DNA of 44,123 bases from Bacteroidales bacterium (GCA_016342645.1 JAEINX010000020.1:1-44123), one strand, 5' to 3'. Counted from the stretch's first letter, positions 16,234-25,697 are shown. Numbers and translations: made by a program. Notes: a model not told the origin generated them from the sequence alone.

Positions 16234-17694
16234 TTGTTAGTTTTAATATTACGTATAATTGAAAAACTGCTGATAATTTATTTTTCGGCCTATTTTTTAA
16301 TTGATATTGTATTATATTTATATTCAATTTTTAATTTTAGAAAAAGAACAAAAATTGAAACGGAGAATCTTGATTATGAAGACTTCTCTATTTCAATAAT
16401 TGTTCCTGCATTTAATGAGGAAATTTCGATTGTTTCATGTATAAAAATGTTATTAGAAATAGATTACCATGATTTTGAAGTAATTGTTATAAACGATGGT
16501 TCAACAGATGAAACATTGAAGACAATGAATGAGGCTTTTGGTTTTGAAGAAAAAGAAATTACGCGTGAAACCTTTTTAAAGACAAAACAAGTTCGAAATG
16601 TTTTTTTTGAGAAAAGCAAAAAACTTATTTTAATAAACAAAGAAAACGGAGGTAAAGCCGATTCAATAAACACCGGAATAAATTTTTCGACAAAAAAATT
16701 TATCTGCACAATCGATGCCGACTCAATTCTTGATGCTCAAGCCTTGAAAAAAGTTATCGAGCCATTTATTTCAAACCCAAATACATTTGTTTCAGGAGGA
16801 CAACTGGCTGCTTCCAACGATGTTGTTATCAAACACAATAAAGTCGTAAGTTCTCGAATGCCACGCAATATTTGGGTATTATGGCAAATCATTGAATACA
16901 TAAAATCCTTTATGATTTCACGAATCGGACTTAGCCGAATTAATGCTTTGCTGATAATGTCGGGTGCATTTTCGGTTTACAAAAAAACCGACCTTCGTAA
17001 TGTCGGTGGCTTTTTGACTGAACATAATGATCACCCTTATTTAAAACAGACAATTGGTTTGGGGCATAAAACTATTTGTGAAGATATGGAAATTGTTGTT
17101 CGTTTGTGGAGATATTTCAAAGAAAACAAGAAAAAAGCAAAAGCAGTTTTTTTGCCTCAACCGGTTTGTTGGACAGAAATGCCTGATAATGCTAAAAACC
17201 TATACAAACAACGATCAAGATGGCAACTCGGTTTGGCTGAGACTTTAAAGATTCATAGTGCACTTGCATTTGAACCCAAATATGGTACGATTGGATTAAT
17301 TGCTTATCCATATTATTTTTTGTTTGAATTATTATCGCCCGTAATAAAAATATTTACTTTAGTTTTTATTGTATTTGCTGCGGTCGCAGGCACAATAAAT
17401 TTTGCATGGGTAATGTTATTGATTGTTAGCATCACTCTTACGACGGCAATAATTATGAGTTCGATGACTGTTATTATTGAAAACTGGAGTCAGAAACATT
17501 TTGCCGCTAACAGAGATGCTTTGAGATATAAGAATTTTGCTAACTGGCTATGGTTATTATTTGTGGGGATAATTAGTGATTTTTCTTATGCGTTTTTCAG
17601 ATTGTATTCGCAATTTGTTGGAATAATTAAATTCCTGCAAAAGAAAAGCGAATGGAATAAATTTGAACGAAAAGGAGTGAAAACGGAAGGGTAA
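16234..17694 (+). CDS. PgaC-like processive glycosyltransferase (GT2)
   Basis: A 486-residue inner-membrane synthase. A TTG start at 16234 is chosen because it keeps the N-terminal membrane helices (about residues 1-32) and the next ATG lies inside the catalytic domain. GT2 motifs run in order: SIIVPAFNEE, INDGSTDET (about 86-93), NGGKADSINTGI, TIDADS (second Asp pair, about 158-163), CEDMEIVVRLWRY (catalytic Asp near 284) and QRSRWQLG (about 326-333). Together these are the hallmark of processive beta-glycan synthases such as PgaC/IcaA, BcsA and HasA. Several C-terminal helices form the channel. It is first gene of a cluster with a TPR/barrel protein and a hydrolase/deacetylase, so it probably makes an N-acetylhexosamine polymer; the sugar is inference. 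Confidence 0.88.
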   Translation: MLVLILRIIEKLLIIYFSAYFLIDIVLYLYSIFNFRKRTKIETENLDYEDFSISIIVPAFNEEISIVSCIKMLLEIDYHDFEVIVINDGSTDETLKTMNEAFGFEEKEITRETFLKTKQVRNVFFEKSKKLILINKENGGKADSINTGINFSTKKFICTIDADSILDAQALKKVIEPFISNPNTFVSGGQLAASNDVVIKHNKVVSSRMPRNIWVLWQIIEYIKSFMISRIGLSRINALLIMSGAFSVYKKTDLRNVGGFLTEHNDHPYLKQTIGLGHKTICEDMEIVVRLWRYFKENKKKAKAVFLPQPVCWTEMPDNAKNLYKQRSRWQLGLAETLKIHSALAFEPKYGTIGLIAYPYYFLFELLSPVIKIFTLVFIVFAAVAGTINFAWVMLLIVSITLTTAIIMSSMTVIIENWSQKHFAANRDALRYKNFANWLWLLFVGIISDFSYAFFRLYSQFVGIIKFLQKKSEWNKFERKGVKTEG

Positions 17695-17749
17695 TGCGTA
17701 GATGAAAATTATTTTAATGATTGGCTATAGAAAAGTCAAAAAATAGAAA

Positions 17750-19306
17750 ATGAAGAAACCATATATTTTATTGATATTATTATTTTTTGCGATTGGATTA
17801 TTTGCTCAAGATACAAATACTGAATATTGGCGAGATTTAGGATATAAAGCTAAGCTAAAAGGCGATATCGAATCTTCAATCAAAAACTATAAAAAAGTAT
17901 TGGAGATTGATAATGAAGATTTTGATGCAAAGTTGGCGATTGCCAATCTTTATTATTCTCAAAAGGATTTTGAAGAGGCCTTAAATTATTACAAATTGAT
18001 TTATAAGGTTGATAAAAAAGATGTTGAAGCTTTAAACGGTTTTGGAAGATGTTTTTATAAACTTGGTAAACTTGATAAATCGACATATTATTTTCAAAAA
18101 GCAATTGAGTATTTACCTTCCTATATTCAGCAATATTTTGATTTGGCACATGTTTTTATTGATAAAGGGGAGTTGGATTCGGCAAGAATTATTTACTCTG
18201 ATATCCTAAAAAAAGATAAAACTTATGCAGAAGCATGGGCAGGTATCGGGAAAATGTATTATTGGCAAAATTCTCCCAAAACCGCTTTAGAATATTATGA
18301 GGAAGCCCTTAAGTTAGATCCTGAAAACGAAGTAATTCAAAAGAATTTGCTTCAAATTAAAAACGAACTTGCTTATATTCCAAGTGCCTCATTATCTTAT
18401 ATTAATGAAAGCGAAGACTCTTATAAAATAAATGCACTTGTTCAGAAATATGGATTGAAAAAACGGATTAACGATAACTTTTCGTTTTCTTTTAATTTTC
18501 TGCTTGATAAATCTGATAGAGATTATCTGGATGATAATGCCGATACTAACAGATGGTTCGATAATACCTGGATAAAAGCAAGCTGGATTACCAAAAATAA
18601 CACTTTAAGTACCTTTTTAGGTGCAAGTAAAAGCGATTCTCGACTTACTTCTTATGGTTTAAATTGGATTTCGTCTTTCAATGTTTCCAATGTTAAGTTC
18701 AAAAATAACTTATCATTTGGATATGATTATTTTTATTATTGGAACAATATTGGAAAAGATTATATTTCAAATTCATTTTCTGCAACATACAGAAAATTTA
18801 GCCTTAATATTTCTGCCATGTATGGTGTTATTAAAGAAGATACAATAGCCGATTATTATGCCGACAAATATGATATTGATAATAATCCGCATCGGGGATA
18901 TGGGATTACATTAAAATATCAATTGTTTATAAAGCCAAAAGTTTTTGTTTCAATTGGGCATTCCTATCTCGATTATGATTATAAAACCCCGCTATACTAC
19001 ACTCCTTACGAAAGGATTTTAGATGGAGTTTCTTTGTCGGTATATTATTCACTTAAAAAGTTTTATGTGTATTCTGATTTTGCTTATAATATCGGACGGG
19101 AAACTTATTTCGAAAAGATTGAAAACGGACAATCGCCAAACAGAAATTTTAAAAAACAATATTTAAACGATATTGATAGTTGGAGCGCCAATATTGAAAT
19201 TGGGTATAGTTTGAAAAAAATCAGTTTTTCATTAGGCGGAAGTCATTTTGAGAATCCGTTTTATAAAACTTCTAATGTTTCGTTCACAATTAAAGGAATG
19301 TTTTAA
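17750..19306 (+). CDS. TPR plus YaiO-type outer-membrane beta-barrel, putative polysaccharide exporter
   Basis: A 518-residue protein with a signal peptide (MKKPYILLILLFFAIGLFAQ). Residues ~25-190 are tetratricopeptide repeats (GDIESSIKNYKKVLEIDNED, KDFEEALNYYKLIYKVDKKD, NSPKTALEYYEEALKLDPEN). Residues ~210-518 alternate aromatic and polar positions and end in a beta-signal (VSFTIKGMF with terminal Phe), as in YaiO-family barrels. TPR followed by barrel is the same plan as PgaA and BcsC, which export exopolysaccharide through the outer membrane. The barrel here is larger than classical YaiO but shorter than PgaA. It sits 55 bp after the synthase and overlaps the next start (TAATG), implying tight co-expression. 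Confidence 0.82.
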   Translation: MKKPYILLILLFFAIGLFAQDTNTEYWRDLGYKAKLKGDIESSIKNYKKVLEIDNEDFDAKLAIANLYYSQKDFEEALNYYKLIYKVDKKDVEALNGFGRCFYKLGKLDKSTYYFQKAIEYLPSYIQQYFDLAHVFIDKGELDSARIIYSDILKKDKTYAEAWAGIGKMYYWQNSPKTALEYYEEALKLDPENEVIQKNLLQIKNELAYIPSASLSYINESEDSYKINALVQKYGLKKRINDNFSFSFNFLLDKSDRDYLDDNADTNRWFDNTWIKASWITKNNTLSTFLGASKSDSRLTSYGLNWISSFNVSNVKFKNNLSFGYDYFYYWNNIGKDYISNSFSATYRKFSLNISAMYGVIKEDTIADYYADKYDIDNNPHRGYGITLKYQLFIKPKVFVSIGHSYLDYDYKTPLYYTPYERILDGVSLSVYYSLKKFYVYSDFAYNIGRETYFEKIENGQSPNRNFKKQYLNDIDSWSANIEIGYSLKKISFSLGGSHFENPFYKTSNVSFTIKGMF

Positions 19307-22300
19307 TGAAAGCTAAATACGGAATAATTATAGCTTTAGTATTACTGTTGATAATAACGGTGGTTAAAATGATGCATTATGAGGAATCAATTCGTGAGGA
19401 GAGAATTATTACGGTAAAAGTTGAAGATGAAACAAAGCCCTTAATAGTTGAAGCCTCGGAGGAAGAATTAAAAAGGATTTCGTTAATAGCCGATTATTAT
19501 GCTATTGCCTCGGGAGATTATTTCAAAGTGTTAAATAAAAAAGTTGAAAACGATAAGAAAGTAAATGTTTGGGATGAATTGTTTTTAAAAGGTGTAAATA
19601 TAGGAGTGGCAGTTCCCGGAAAGTTTCCCGCCGAGTTTTCCCTGAGTTTTCAGCAATACCTTGAATGGTTTCGCCTGATTGGTGAAATGAATTCAAATGT
19701 TATCAGGACTTACACAATTCTACCTCCAGAATTTTACGAAGCTTTTCTTTATTATAATCTTAACAACCAAAGCAAAAAACTTTATTTATTACAAGGTGTT
19801 TGGGCAAAAATCCCTGACGATGACAATTATTATAATCAAGCATATAATCGTGATTTTAAGAAAGAAATTATTAATGTAATTGATTTAATTCATGGAAATG
19901 CACTAATAGAAGCAAAGCCCGGACATGGCCATGGCACTTACGTTAGCAATATTTCAAAATATGTAATTGGAATTTTGTTGGGACGTGAATGGGAACCTAA
20001 AGCCGTGATTTTAACAAATCATGAAAACAGTTTAGATCATTATTCAGGAAAATTTGTAAGTATGAATCATGGAACAGCTATGGAAGCATGGTTGGCAAAA
20101 ATGATGGATTTTACGGTTCTTTACGAAACTCAAACCTATAAAGCTCAGAGGCCCATTTCGTTTGTTAATTGGCTGCCTCTTGATCCTATGTTTCATAATT
20201 GCGAATTTATCGAAAGCAAAAAAGTCAGGGAATATGATAATGATCTTGAAAGCCTTGATTTCACAAAATTTCACCCAAGCGATTTGTTTTATCCCGGAAT
20301 TTATGCAGCTTATCATGCTTATCCTTATTATCCCGATTTCATTTATCTCCAAAACAATTATGCAAATGCAAAAAATAAAAATGGCCAACCCGATAATTTT
20401 TACGCTTATCTGAATGACCTAAAGGAGCAAAACGAAGGCTTGCCTTTGATAATTGCCGAATATGGATTGCCCTCAAGCCGAGGAAATAGTCATTACACTC
20501 CACTTGGTCTCAATCAGGGAGGTCATAGCGAGGCCGAACAAGCTGAATTATCGATTCAGCTAACAAGAGATATTTTTGATACAAAATGCGGAGGCGCAAT
20601 CTATTTTGAATGGATTGACGAATGGTTTAAGCATAATTGGTTGGTGATGGATTTTGAGCAACCTTATGATAACAGAAAACTTTGGCATAATATGGAAAAT
20701 CCTGAGCAAAATTTCGGTATTTATGCTTATGAATCGCGAAATAAAACTATCGATGGCAAAATTGATGATTGGAATAATATTAAAATTAAGAAGAATAAAA
20801 CACAAATAAAGGCTGATGCCGATCCTGCGTATTTTTATCTTACAACTCATATTCCGAATTTTGATTTCGATAATAATAATATCTACATTGCCATTGATAC
20901 CTACGATGAAGAAAAAGGGGATCATCGTCTTCCTTTTTATGAAAAAGAAATTGATAAAGGAATAGAATTTCTTATGGAGTTTCGTTCAAAAGATGATGCT
21001 AAAATCCTAGTCGATGACCAATATTCTATTTTCACTGATATTTATAATGACTATATTCCTGTTTATGCTTCAAAAGAAAATGATAATGCTAAGTTTATTG
21101 ACCAGGTTTTGCTTGCCAACAGGAAAAGAGAATCTTTATTTGGTAAGAATACTGATTCCGTTCTCCATAATCGTAGTAAACTACATCATGGTAATAGTAG
21201 TAATTCAACGACATCTAATGCTGATTGGTTCTGGAACGATTCATCAGATGTGCTTGAACTCAGGCTTACATGGCATTTATTAAATGTTAGTGACCCTTCG
21301 GGTAGATATGTTTTAGATGATAAGCAAGGCACTCCAGATATTGAATATACAAAAACCGAGGGTTTCAATATTTATCTGTTCGTAAGTAATAAGAACGATA
21401 AAATAATCAATAATCTTTCGATTACAGAGCCATATTTCTATTCATGGGAAACTTGGGACCAACCTGAGTACCAAGCAAGGTTAAAAGAAGTGTATTTTTC
21501 ATTAAAAGATTATTTTCAAAATCTTAATCCACCTGAATCGGGTGAAGATACTCACTTCATAACACAAGAAAAGTTTTCAATCTGCAATTTTTATGAAAAC
21601 AGAAAGGGAGCGATTTCTTTAAGTCTCGATGATGCGGGTTTCACTCAATTCCAGTTTGCTTTGCCCGAATTAAATAAATATTATTTGAAAGCAAGTTTTG
21701 GAATTACAGATAATTGGCTTCACGAAATGCCGACTTTGTTTGCCGATGAAGGAGGTTTTAAAATCAAACGATTAGGAATAAACGAAGTTAATGAAATGAT
21801 TGCCGGCGGCCACGAAATTTCATTGCATGGTTTGCTTCATAATAATTATGATATAAATTCAGGGATTAGTAATTCAAGCGAATATTTAAAAAATTCAAAA
21901 ATAAGGCTTGAACAAAGACTTGACACAAAACTTAGAACAATTCATTTCCCGCATTCGGATTTCAGTAATTCATTTATTTCGGCCATTGAAAATTCCGGTT
22001 TATTGTTTGGCCGCAGCGGATTGGAAAATATTGGCAGTAATCAAATAGGAAACATCAATTATAATTATTTGAAATCAATTTTAATTACAAAAAAATTTCC
22101 CGATCAACATCAACTCGACAGTATTATTAGGCAAGGAAGGGATAAATGGACTATATTTTCTTATCATCATTTTTTTCCTATTAACTCAAATGAGTATAAT
22201 GAGTATAAGTTATCCGAAAACGATAAGTATAGTAATTGTTATTCAATTATTCCTGACGATTTCAAAAAGCAAATCAGGCTGATCAGAAATTCGGGATATT

Positions 22301-22575
22301 GGATAGCTCCTATTTCAACAATCGGAAAATATATTACCGAGAAAGAAAGCTCTGAGATCAGAACATCAAGGTATTCTAATCTTATTTTCTTAACTGTTAT
22401 TAATAAACTTGATGGAAATATTTACGATCAGCCTTTAACAATTGAGTTTTTGACAAAAGCAAAAAAAGTAAGAGTTTCGGGTAGCGACTCAGATGGTGTT
22501 TATGATAACCGAAACGGAAATATTTATTTTAATGCCTTACCAAACAAAGAAGTTACTATCGAAATTATTGATTAG
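19306..22575 (+). CDS. Glycosidase-like/CBM9-like/NodB deacetylase chimera (PgaB-like role)
   Basis: A 1089-residue protein held by one N-terminal membrane helix (about residues 4-22). Residues ~95-470 look like a TIM-barrel glycoside hydrolase related to GH2/GH5 types: WFRLIGEMNSNVIRTYTILP, then the acid candidates in LIIAEYGLPSSRG (Glu ~385) and GGAIYFEWIDEWFKHNW (Glu ~434, Asp/Glu ~436-437). Residues ~480-720 begin TIDGKIDDWNNIKI, the usual opening of a CBM9-like module. Residues ~765-1030 are a NodB polysaccharide deacetylase with SLSLDDAGF (Asp pair ~774) and the metal histidines in GGHEISLHGLLHNNY (~836 and 841). PgaB also joins deacetylase and hydrolase, in the opposite order. Catalytic assignments are by eye. 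The start overlaps the barrel gene stop. Confidence 0.78.
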   Translation: MKAKYGIIIALVLLLIITVVKMMHYEESIREERIITVKVEDETKPLIVEASEEELKRISLIADYYAIASGDYFKVLNKKVENDKKVNVWDELFLKGVNIGVAVPGKFPAEFSLSFQQYLEWFRLIGEMNSNVIRTYTILPPEFYEAFLYYNLNNQSKKLYLLQGVWAKIPDDDNYYNQAYNRDFKKEIINVIDLIHGNALIEAKPGHGHGTYVSNISKYVIGILLGREWEPKAVILTNHENSLDHYSGKFVSMNHGTAMEAWLAKMMDFTVLYETQTYKAQRPISFVNWLPLDPMFHNCEFIESKKVREYDNDLESLDFTKFHPSDLFYPGIYAAYHAYPYYPDFIYLQNNYANAKNKNGQPDNFYAYLNDLKEQNEGLPLIIAEYGLPSSRGNSHYTPLGLNQGGHSEAEQAELSIQLTRDIFDTKCGGAIYFEWIDEWFKHNWLVMDFEQPYDNRKLWHNMENPEQNFGIYAYESRNKTIDGKIDDWNNIKIKKNKTQIKADADPAYFYLTTHIPNFDFDNNNIYIAIDTYDEEKGDHRLPFYEKEIDKGIEFLMEFRSKDDAKILVDDQYSIFTDIYNDYIPVYASKENDNAKFIDQVLLANRKRESLFGKNTDSVLHNRSKLHHGNSSNSTTSNADWFWNDSSDVLELRLTWHLLNVSDPSGRYVLDDKQGTPDIEYTKTEGFNIYLFVSNKNDKIINNLSITEPYFYSWETWDQPEYQARLKEVYFSLKDYFQNLNPPESGEDTHFITQEKFSICNFYENRKGAISLSLDDAGFTQFQFALPELNKYYLKASFGITDNWLHEMPTLFADEGGFKIKRLGINEVNEMIAGGHEISLHGLLHNNYDINSGISNSSEYLKNSKIRLEQRLDTKLRTIHFPHSDFSNSFISAIENSGLLFGRSGLENIGSNQIGNINYNYLKSILITKKFPDQHQLDSIIRQGRDKWTIFSYHHFFPINSNEYNEYKLSENDKYSNCYSIIPDDFKKQIRLIRNSGYWIAPISTIGKYITEKESSEIRTSRYSNLIFLTVINKLDGNIYDQPLTIEFLTKAKKVRVSGSDSDGVYDNRNGNIYFNALPNKEVTIEIID

Positions 22576-22689
22576 ATGAAAAACAATTTCTTAGTGAATA
22601 AAAATAAAAAGTTTACACAGAATAATTTTCTAATTTTATAAAATCATAATAAGAGATAGGAAATGAATAATAAGGAATATGGAACAAGG

Positions 22690-22709
22690 AACAAGAAACA
22701 TAGAACAAG
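22690..22709. repeat. Left inverted repeat bordering the four-helix-bundle gene
   Basis: The 20 bases here match the reverse complement of 23132-23151 at 18 of 20 positions. They sit within a wordy run (22672-22710) made of GGAACAAG/GAAACA units. The pair encloses the four-helix-bundle gene almost exactly, 49 bp before its start and 10 bp after its stop. Confidence 0.65.
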
Positions 22710-22758
22710 ATGTGAAGATAAATAATTAAAAAATTATTAATAAAATAATCCTAATAAA

Positions 22759-23121
22759 ATGGAAAATAAGAAATTTGACTTAGAAGACAGGTTAATTGAT
22801 TTTGCCATACGAATTAGTGAGGTTGTTGAGGTTCTTCCAAATACCAAATTGGGCAATCATATTGGTAATCAATTAATCCGTTGTGGAGCTTCTCCTGCTC
22901 TAAATTGTGGAGAAGCTCAATCAGCAGAATCAACAAAGGATTTTATCCACAAACTAAAAATTATTTTAAAAGAACTGAGAGAAACAAGAATTTGCTTGAA
23001 AATCATTCAGAAAAAACCATTATTGAAACCTGAGAAAATGGATTGTATAATAAAAGAAAATAATGAATTAATAGCAATATATTTGAAAAGTATTGAAACA
23101 GCTAAGCAGAAAAATTCCTGA
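22759..23121 (+). CDS. Four-helix-bundle protein (23S rRNA IVP/Avd-like)
   Basis: A 120-residue, wholly helical protein with the family marks FDLEDRLIDFAIRISEVVEV, NHIGNQLIRCGASPALNCGE and AQSAESTKDFIHKLKIILKE. It belongs to the family first seen as proteins encoded in 23S rRNA intervening sequences; the Avd accessory proteins of diversity-generating retroelements share the fold. The function of stand-alone copies is not known. It interrupts the exopolysaccharide cluster and is bracketed by inverted repeats, which suggests it arrived as a small mobile or hitch-hiking unit. No reverse transcriptase or rRNA gene is nearby. Confidence 0.88.
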   Translation: MENKKFDLEDRLIDFAIRISEVVEVLPNTKLGNHIGNQLIRCGASPALNCGEAQSAESTKDFIHKLKIILKELRETRICLKIIQKKPLLKPEKMDCIIKENNELIAIYLKSIETAKQKNS

Positions 23122-23131
23122 TTTCTTGTTT

Positions 23132-23151
23132 CTTATTCAATGTTTCTTGTT
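23132..23151. repeat. Right inverted repeat bordering the four-helix-bundle gene
   Basis: Reverse-complement partner of 22690-22709 (18/20). A second TTTCTTGTTTC word lies just before it, so the flank is wordy on both sides. Confidence 0.65.
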
Positions 23152-23278
23152 GTATTTAGTATAGAAAATTAAGTAAAAGTCAAAAATGTATTTCAAAAAA
23201 AAATGTCAGATTGAATATTTATATCTTTTTTCTTAAGTCATACAACGAATTGTGTTTTACATTCATAATTAATAATAT

Positions 23279-25096
23279 ATGAAAAAAATCTCTTTATTAC
23301 TGCTATTATTTTTAACAGGATTATTATTTCAATGTTCCAACAAGGAAAAAACTCTTGCTGTTTTTGAAAACTCCTCATATCAATTGCCAAAGGTTTTGAT
23401 AATCACGAGTGGAGCTCTTGAAGGAAACGGAAAATTAGCCGAAGGAATTGTTGTTGCCATGCAATCGTTCAACAGAAATGGAGCAATGGTTGAACTCGAA
23501 ACGCGCGACATTTTAAATGACATCGAAAACCTGAAAAAATATAAGATCTTAATACTATCGTCTGCAATTGCTTACCATGATGCCGATAGGCCTTACTCCC
23601 TTGCTTATATGTCGGATTATGAAATTGATAATATTAAAACTTTTGTCGAAACCGGAGGCATTTTGATTGCCGGCGACCATATAGGAAGAAATAAAATTGA
23701 CGGCACCGACAGAATTACTCTTTATCAAAAACTGACTCCCGAAAACTGGGGGCTTGCCGAATGTTTCGGAGTGTCGCTTATTGAACGAAATATGAAATAC
23801 TTTGGAATTGAGGGTGAAATAAGCGAAAATTTGAAAGGCGTTTTTAAAGAGCGGTCTAAAGTCGATTTATGGACTTTGCGTATTGATTCGGTTTATTCTA
23901 AAAATCTGACCGAGCTTGCATGGTGGAAAAATAATGGCGAGAAATATCCGGCACTTATTCAAAATAATTGCAAAAACGGGATGTCGTTTCTATTGCCATC
24001 TTCATATTTACTTCATCCGGCTAATGATGGAGGCTTGTGGAGTGCTTCACAAATTCAGAGTTTCTACGATTATGTTTTGGATGAATTTAATAAAAAGCAT
24101 AATTGTAAAATCAGCCTTAATATTTGGCCTAATGCTTGCGATTATGCCTTTTGTGTGAGCCTGAATGCATCAGGAAATGCTTCGGAATATAAAAGAGTTT
24201 GTAAGCTTTTAGATGAAAATGGAATAGAGCCTGTTTTTTTTGTTCGTGGAGAGACCGATAATGATATAAAACAATATTTGATTTCGTCTGATTGCAATCT
24301 TCAGTCAAATGGTTTTGGGTATATTAATTATCAAAATTCCAACTTTCCGTTTGTGAAAAATGACATTATCAAAAATAAAAATAATTGGAATAAAAAGTTC
24401 AGCGGTTTTCGTTTTCCATATACTCGCCCACATTTTTGGGGATTGATGGCTTTAAATGAGTTTAATTATAAATATGAATCAAGTATTGGTGCCGATAACA
24501 TTAATTTCTTTTATGGTAGTGTTTTCCCATATAATATTCCAATTTCAAAAGATAAGTATTATAAAATGACTGATATACTCGAAATTTCTCCAATTTATCA
24601 CGATGATTATTATTTTTATCAAGGCATTGTAAAACAAGGAACTTACCAGGCCGAACAACAATTGAAAGATGTCGCTTTGTTTGAGAAATATTTATTAAAC
24701 TATTGGGAATATGCCGTTAAACCTTATAACGGATTAATGGTTTTTATGGGGCATCCGATGTATGTAGGGCATAATGACACAACAATAATTCCCCTCCAAA
24801 AGTTGATAACAAAAGTAAAAGCTGACAAGGCATGGATCACAAATCTTGATGAGGTGGCCGACTATTGGAACAATCTCGCCTCTTTAAGTTTTAAAATTGA
24901 AGAAAATAATAATAGATTGATAATTAATATTTCGGGGCAGGAAGATGTTGAAGTGGAAAACCTAACACTTAATTTGTATAAAAAACCTAATCACATCACA
25001 ATTAAATCAGGCAATTATAAATTATTAGATAAAGGATCGAAATATCAAATAGTTTTCGATGCCATAAATGATCAACAATTGATTTTGAGTTTTTAG
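23279..25096 (+). CDS. Lipoprotein with GATase-like domain and degenerate NodB-like domain
   Basis: A 605-residue lipoprotein (signal MKKISLLLLLFLTGLLFQ, lipidated Cys 19). Residues ~37-260 look like a Rossmann/class I amidotransferase-like domain (LPKVLIITSGALEGNGKLAE, KYKILILSSAIAYHDA, IKTFVETGGILIAGDH). Residues ~285-540 resemble a polysaccharide deacetylase fold: AFCVSLNASGNASEYKRVCK, then DENGIEPVFFVRGETDNDI, then FSGFRFPYTRP. The Asp pair expected after the first strand is replaced by NA-S, and the usual metal HxxxH is not seen (SNGFGYINY in its place), so catalysis by the normal mechanism is unlikely. A similar pairing of Rossmann-like and deacetylase domains occurs in PelA. It follows the exopolysaccharide genes on the same strand and I infer a polymer-binding or accessory role. 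Confidence 0.7.
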   Translation: MKKISLLLLLFLTGLLFQCSNKEKTLAVFENSSYQLPKVLIITSGALEGNGKLAEGIVVAMQSFNRNGAMVELETRDILNDIENLKKYKILILSSAIAYHDADRPYSLAYMSDYEIDNIKTFVETGGILIAGDHIGRNKIDGTDRITLYQKLTPENWGLAECFGVSLIERNMKYFGIEGEISENLKGVFKERSKVDLWTLRIDSVYSKNLTELAWWKNNGEKYPALIQNNCKNGMSFLLPSSYLLHPANDGGLWSASQIQSFYDYVLDEFNKKHNCKISLNIWPNACDYAFCVSLNASGNASEYKRVCKLLDENGIEPVFFVRGETDNDIKQYLISSDCNLQSNGFGYINYQNSNFPFVKNDIIKNKNNWNKKFSGFRFPYTRPHFWGLMALNEFNYKYESSIGADNINFFYGSVFPYNIPISKDKYYKMTDILEISPIYHDDYYFYQGIVKQGTYQAEQQLKDVALFEKYLLNYWEYAVKPYNGLMVFMGHPMYVGHNDTTIIPLQKLITKVKADKAWITNLDEVADYWNNLASLSFKIEENNNRLIINISGQEDVEVENLTLNLYKKPNHITIKSGNYKLLDKGSKYQIVFDAINDQQLILSF

Positions 25097-25304
25097 AAAT
25101 ACATATTAACCTGAGGCTGTGGCAATACGGTTTTAATTTTAAAGCTTTGAAAAAAGTTCACACGGTTTAGATTAGAAAAACTATCACTTCGAATATCAAT
25201 AAATGACAAGAAAAAATTGATAAATTTGTGAAAAAGAAAAAATGGAGACATTGAAAATGTATATGGGTTTTATTAAGACTAAACAATAATTTAAAAAGCA
25301 AACT

Positions 25305-25697
25305 ATGAGCTATTATTTTAACAAAGTACTAAAAAATAGAAATTTCGATGAAGCAATTGAGCAAGTGAAAACCGAATTGAAAAAAGAAGGGTTTGGAGTA
25401 CTCACTGAAATTGATGTGAAAGAAACATTAAAAAAGAAAATAAATGTTGATTTTAAAAAATATAAAATTTTAGGTGCTTGTCATCCTAAGTCTGCCTATG
25501 AAGCTTTACAAAACGAAGATAAAATGGGTGTATTTCTTCCTTGTAATGTAATTGTTGAAGAACATGATAATGGAGAGGTTGAAGTTTCGGCAGTTGACCC
25601 GATTGCATCATTGATTTCTATTAAAAATGAATCAATTGGAGAAATTGCGAAAGGAATTCAAAAAAAGCTTATCATGGTAATAAAGAACTTGAAGTAA
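25305..25697 (+). CDS. DUF302 domain protein
   Basis: A 130-residue protein matching DUF302: an N-terminal helix (FDEAIEQVKTELKKEGFGVL), then TEIDVKETLKKKINVDFKKY, KILGACHPKSAYEALQNED, MGVFLPCNVIVEEHDNGEVE and VSAVDPIASL. There is no signal peptide, so it is probably cytoplasmic. The family has no settled biochemical role. It stands alone, 208 bp after the lipoprotein gene. Confidence 0.9.
   Translation: MSYYFNKVLKNRNFDEAIEQVKTELKKEGFGVLTEIDVKETLKKKINVDFKKYKILGACHPKSAYEALQNEDKMGVFLPCNVIVEEHDNGEVEVSAVDPIASLISIKNESIGEIAKGIQKKLIMVIKNLK

Noticed and set aside
20044..20925. Long antisense frames at 20044-20388 and 20560-20925
   Set aside because: They lie opposite the glycosidase-like chimera, and their low-complexity Ile-rich translations are typical shadows.
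22759..23121. Avd protein of a diversity-generating retroelement
   Set aside because: Same fold, but there is no reverse transcriptase and no template/variable repeat pair anywhere in the window.
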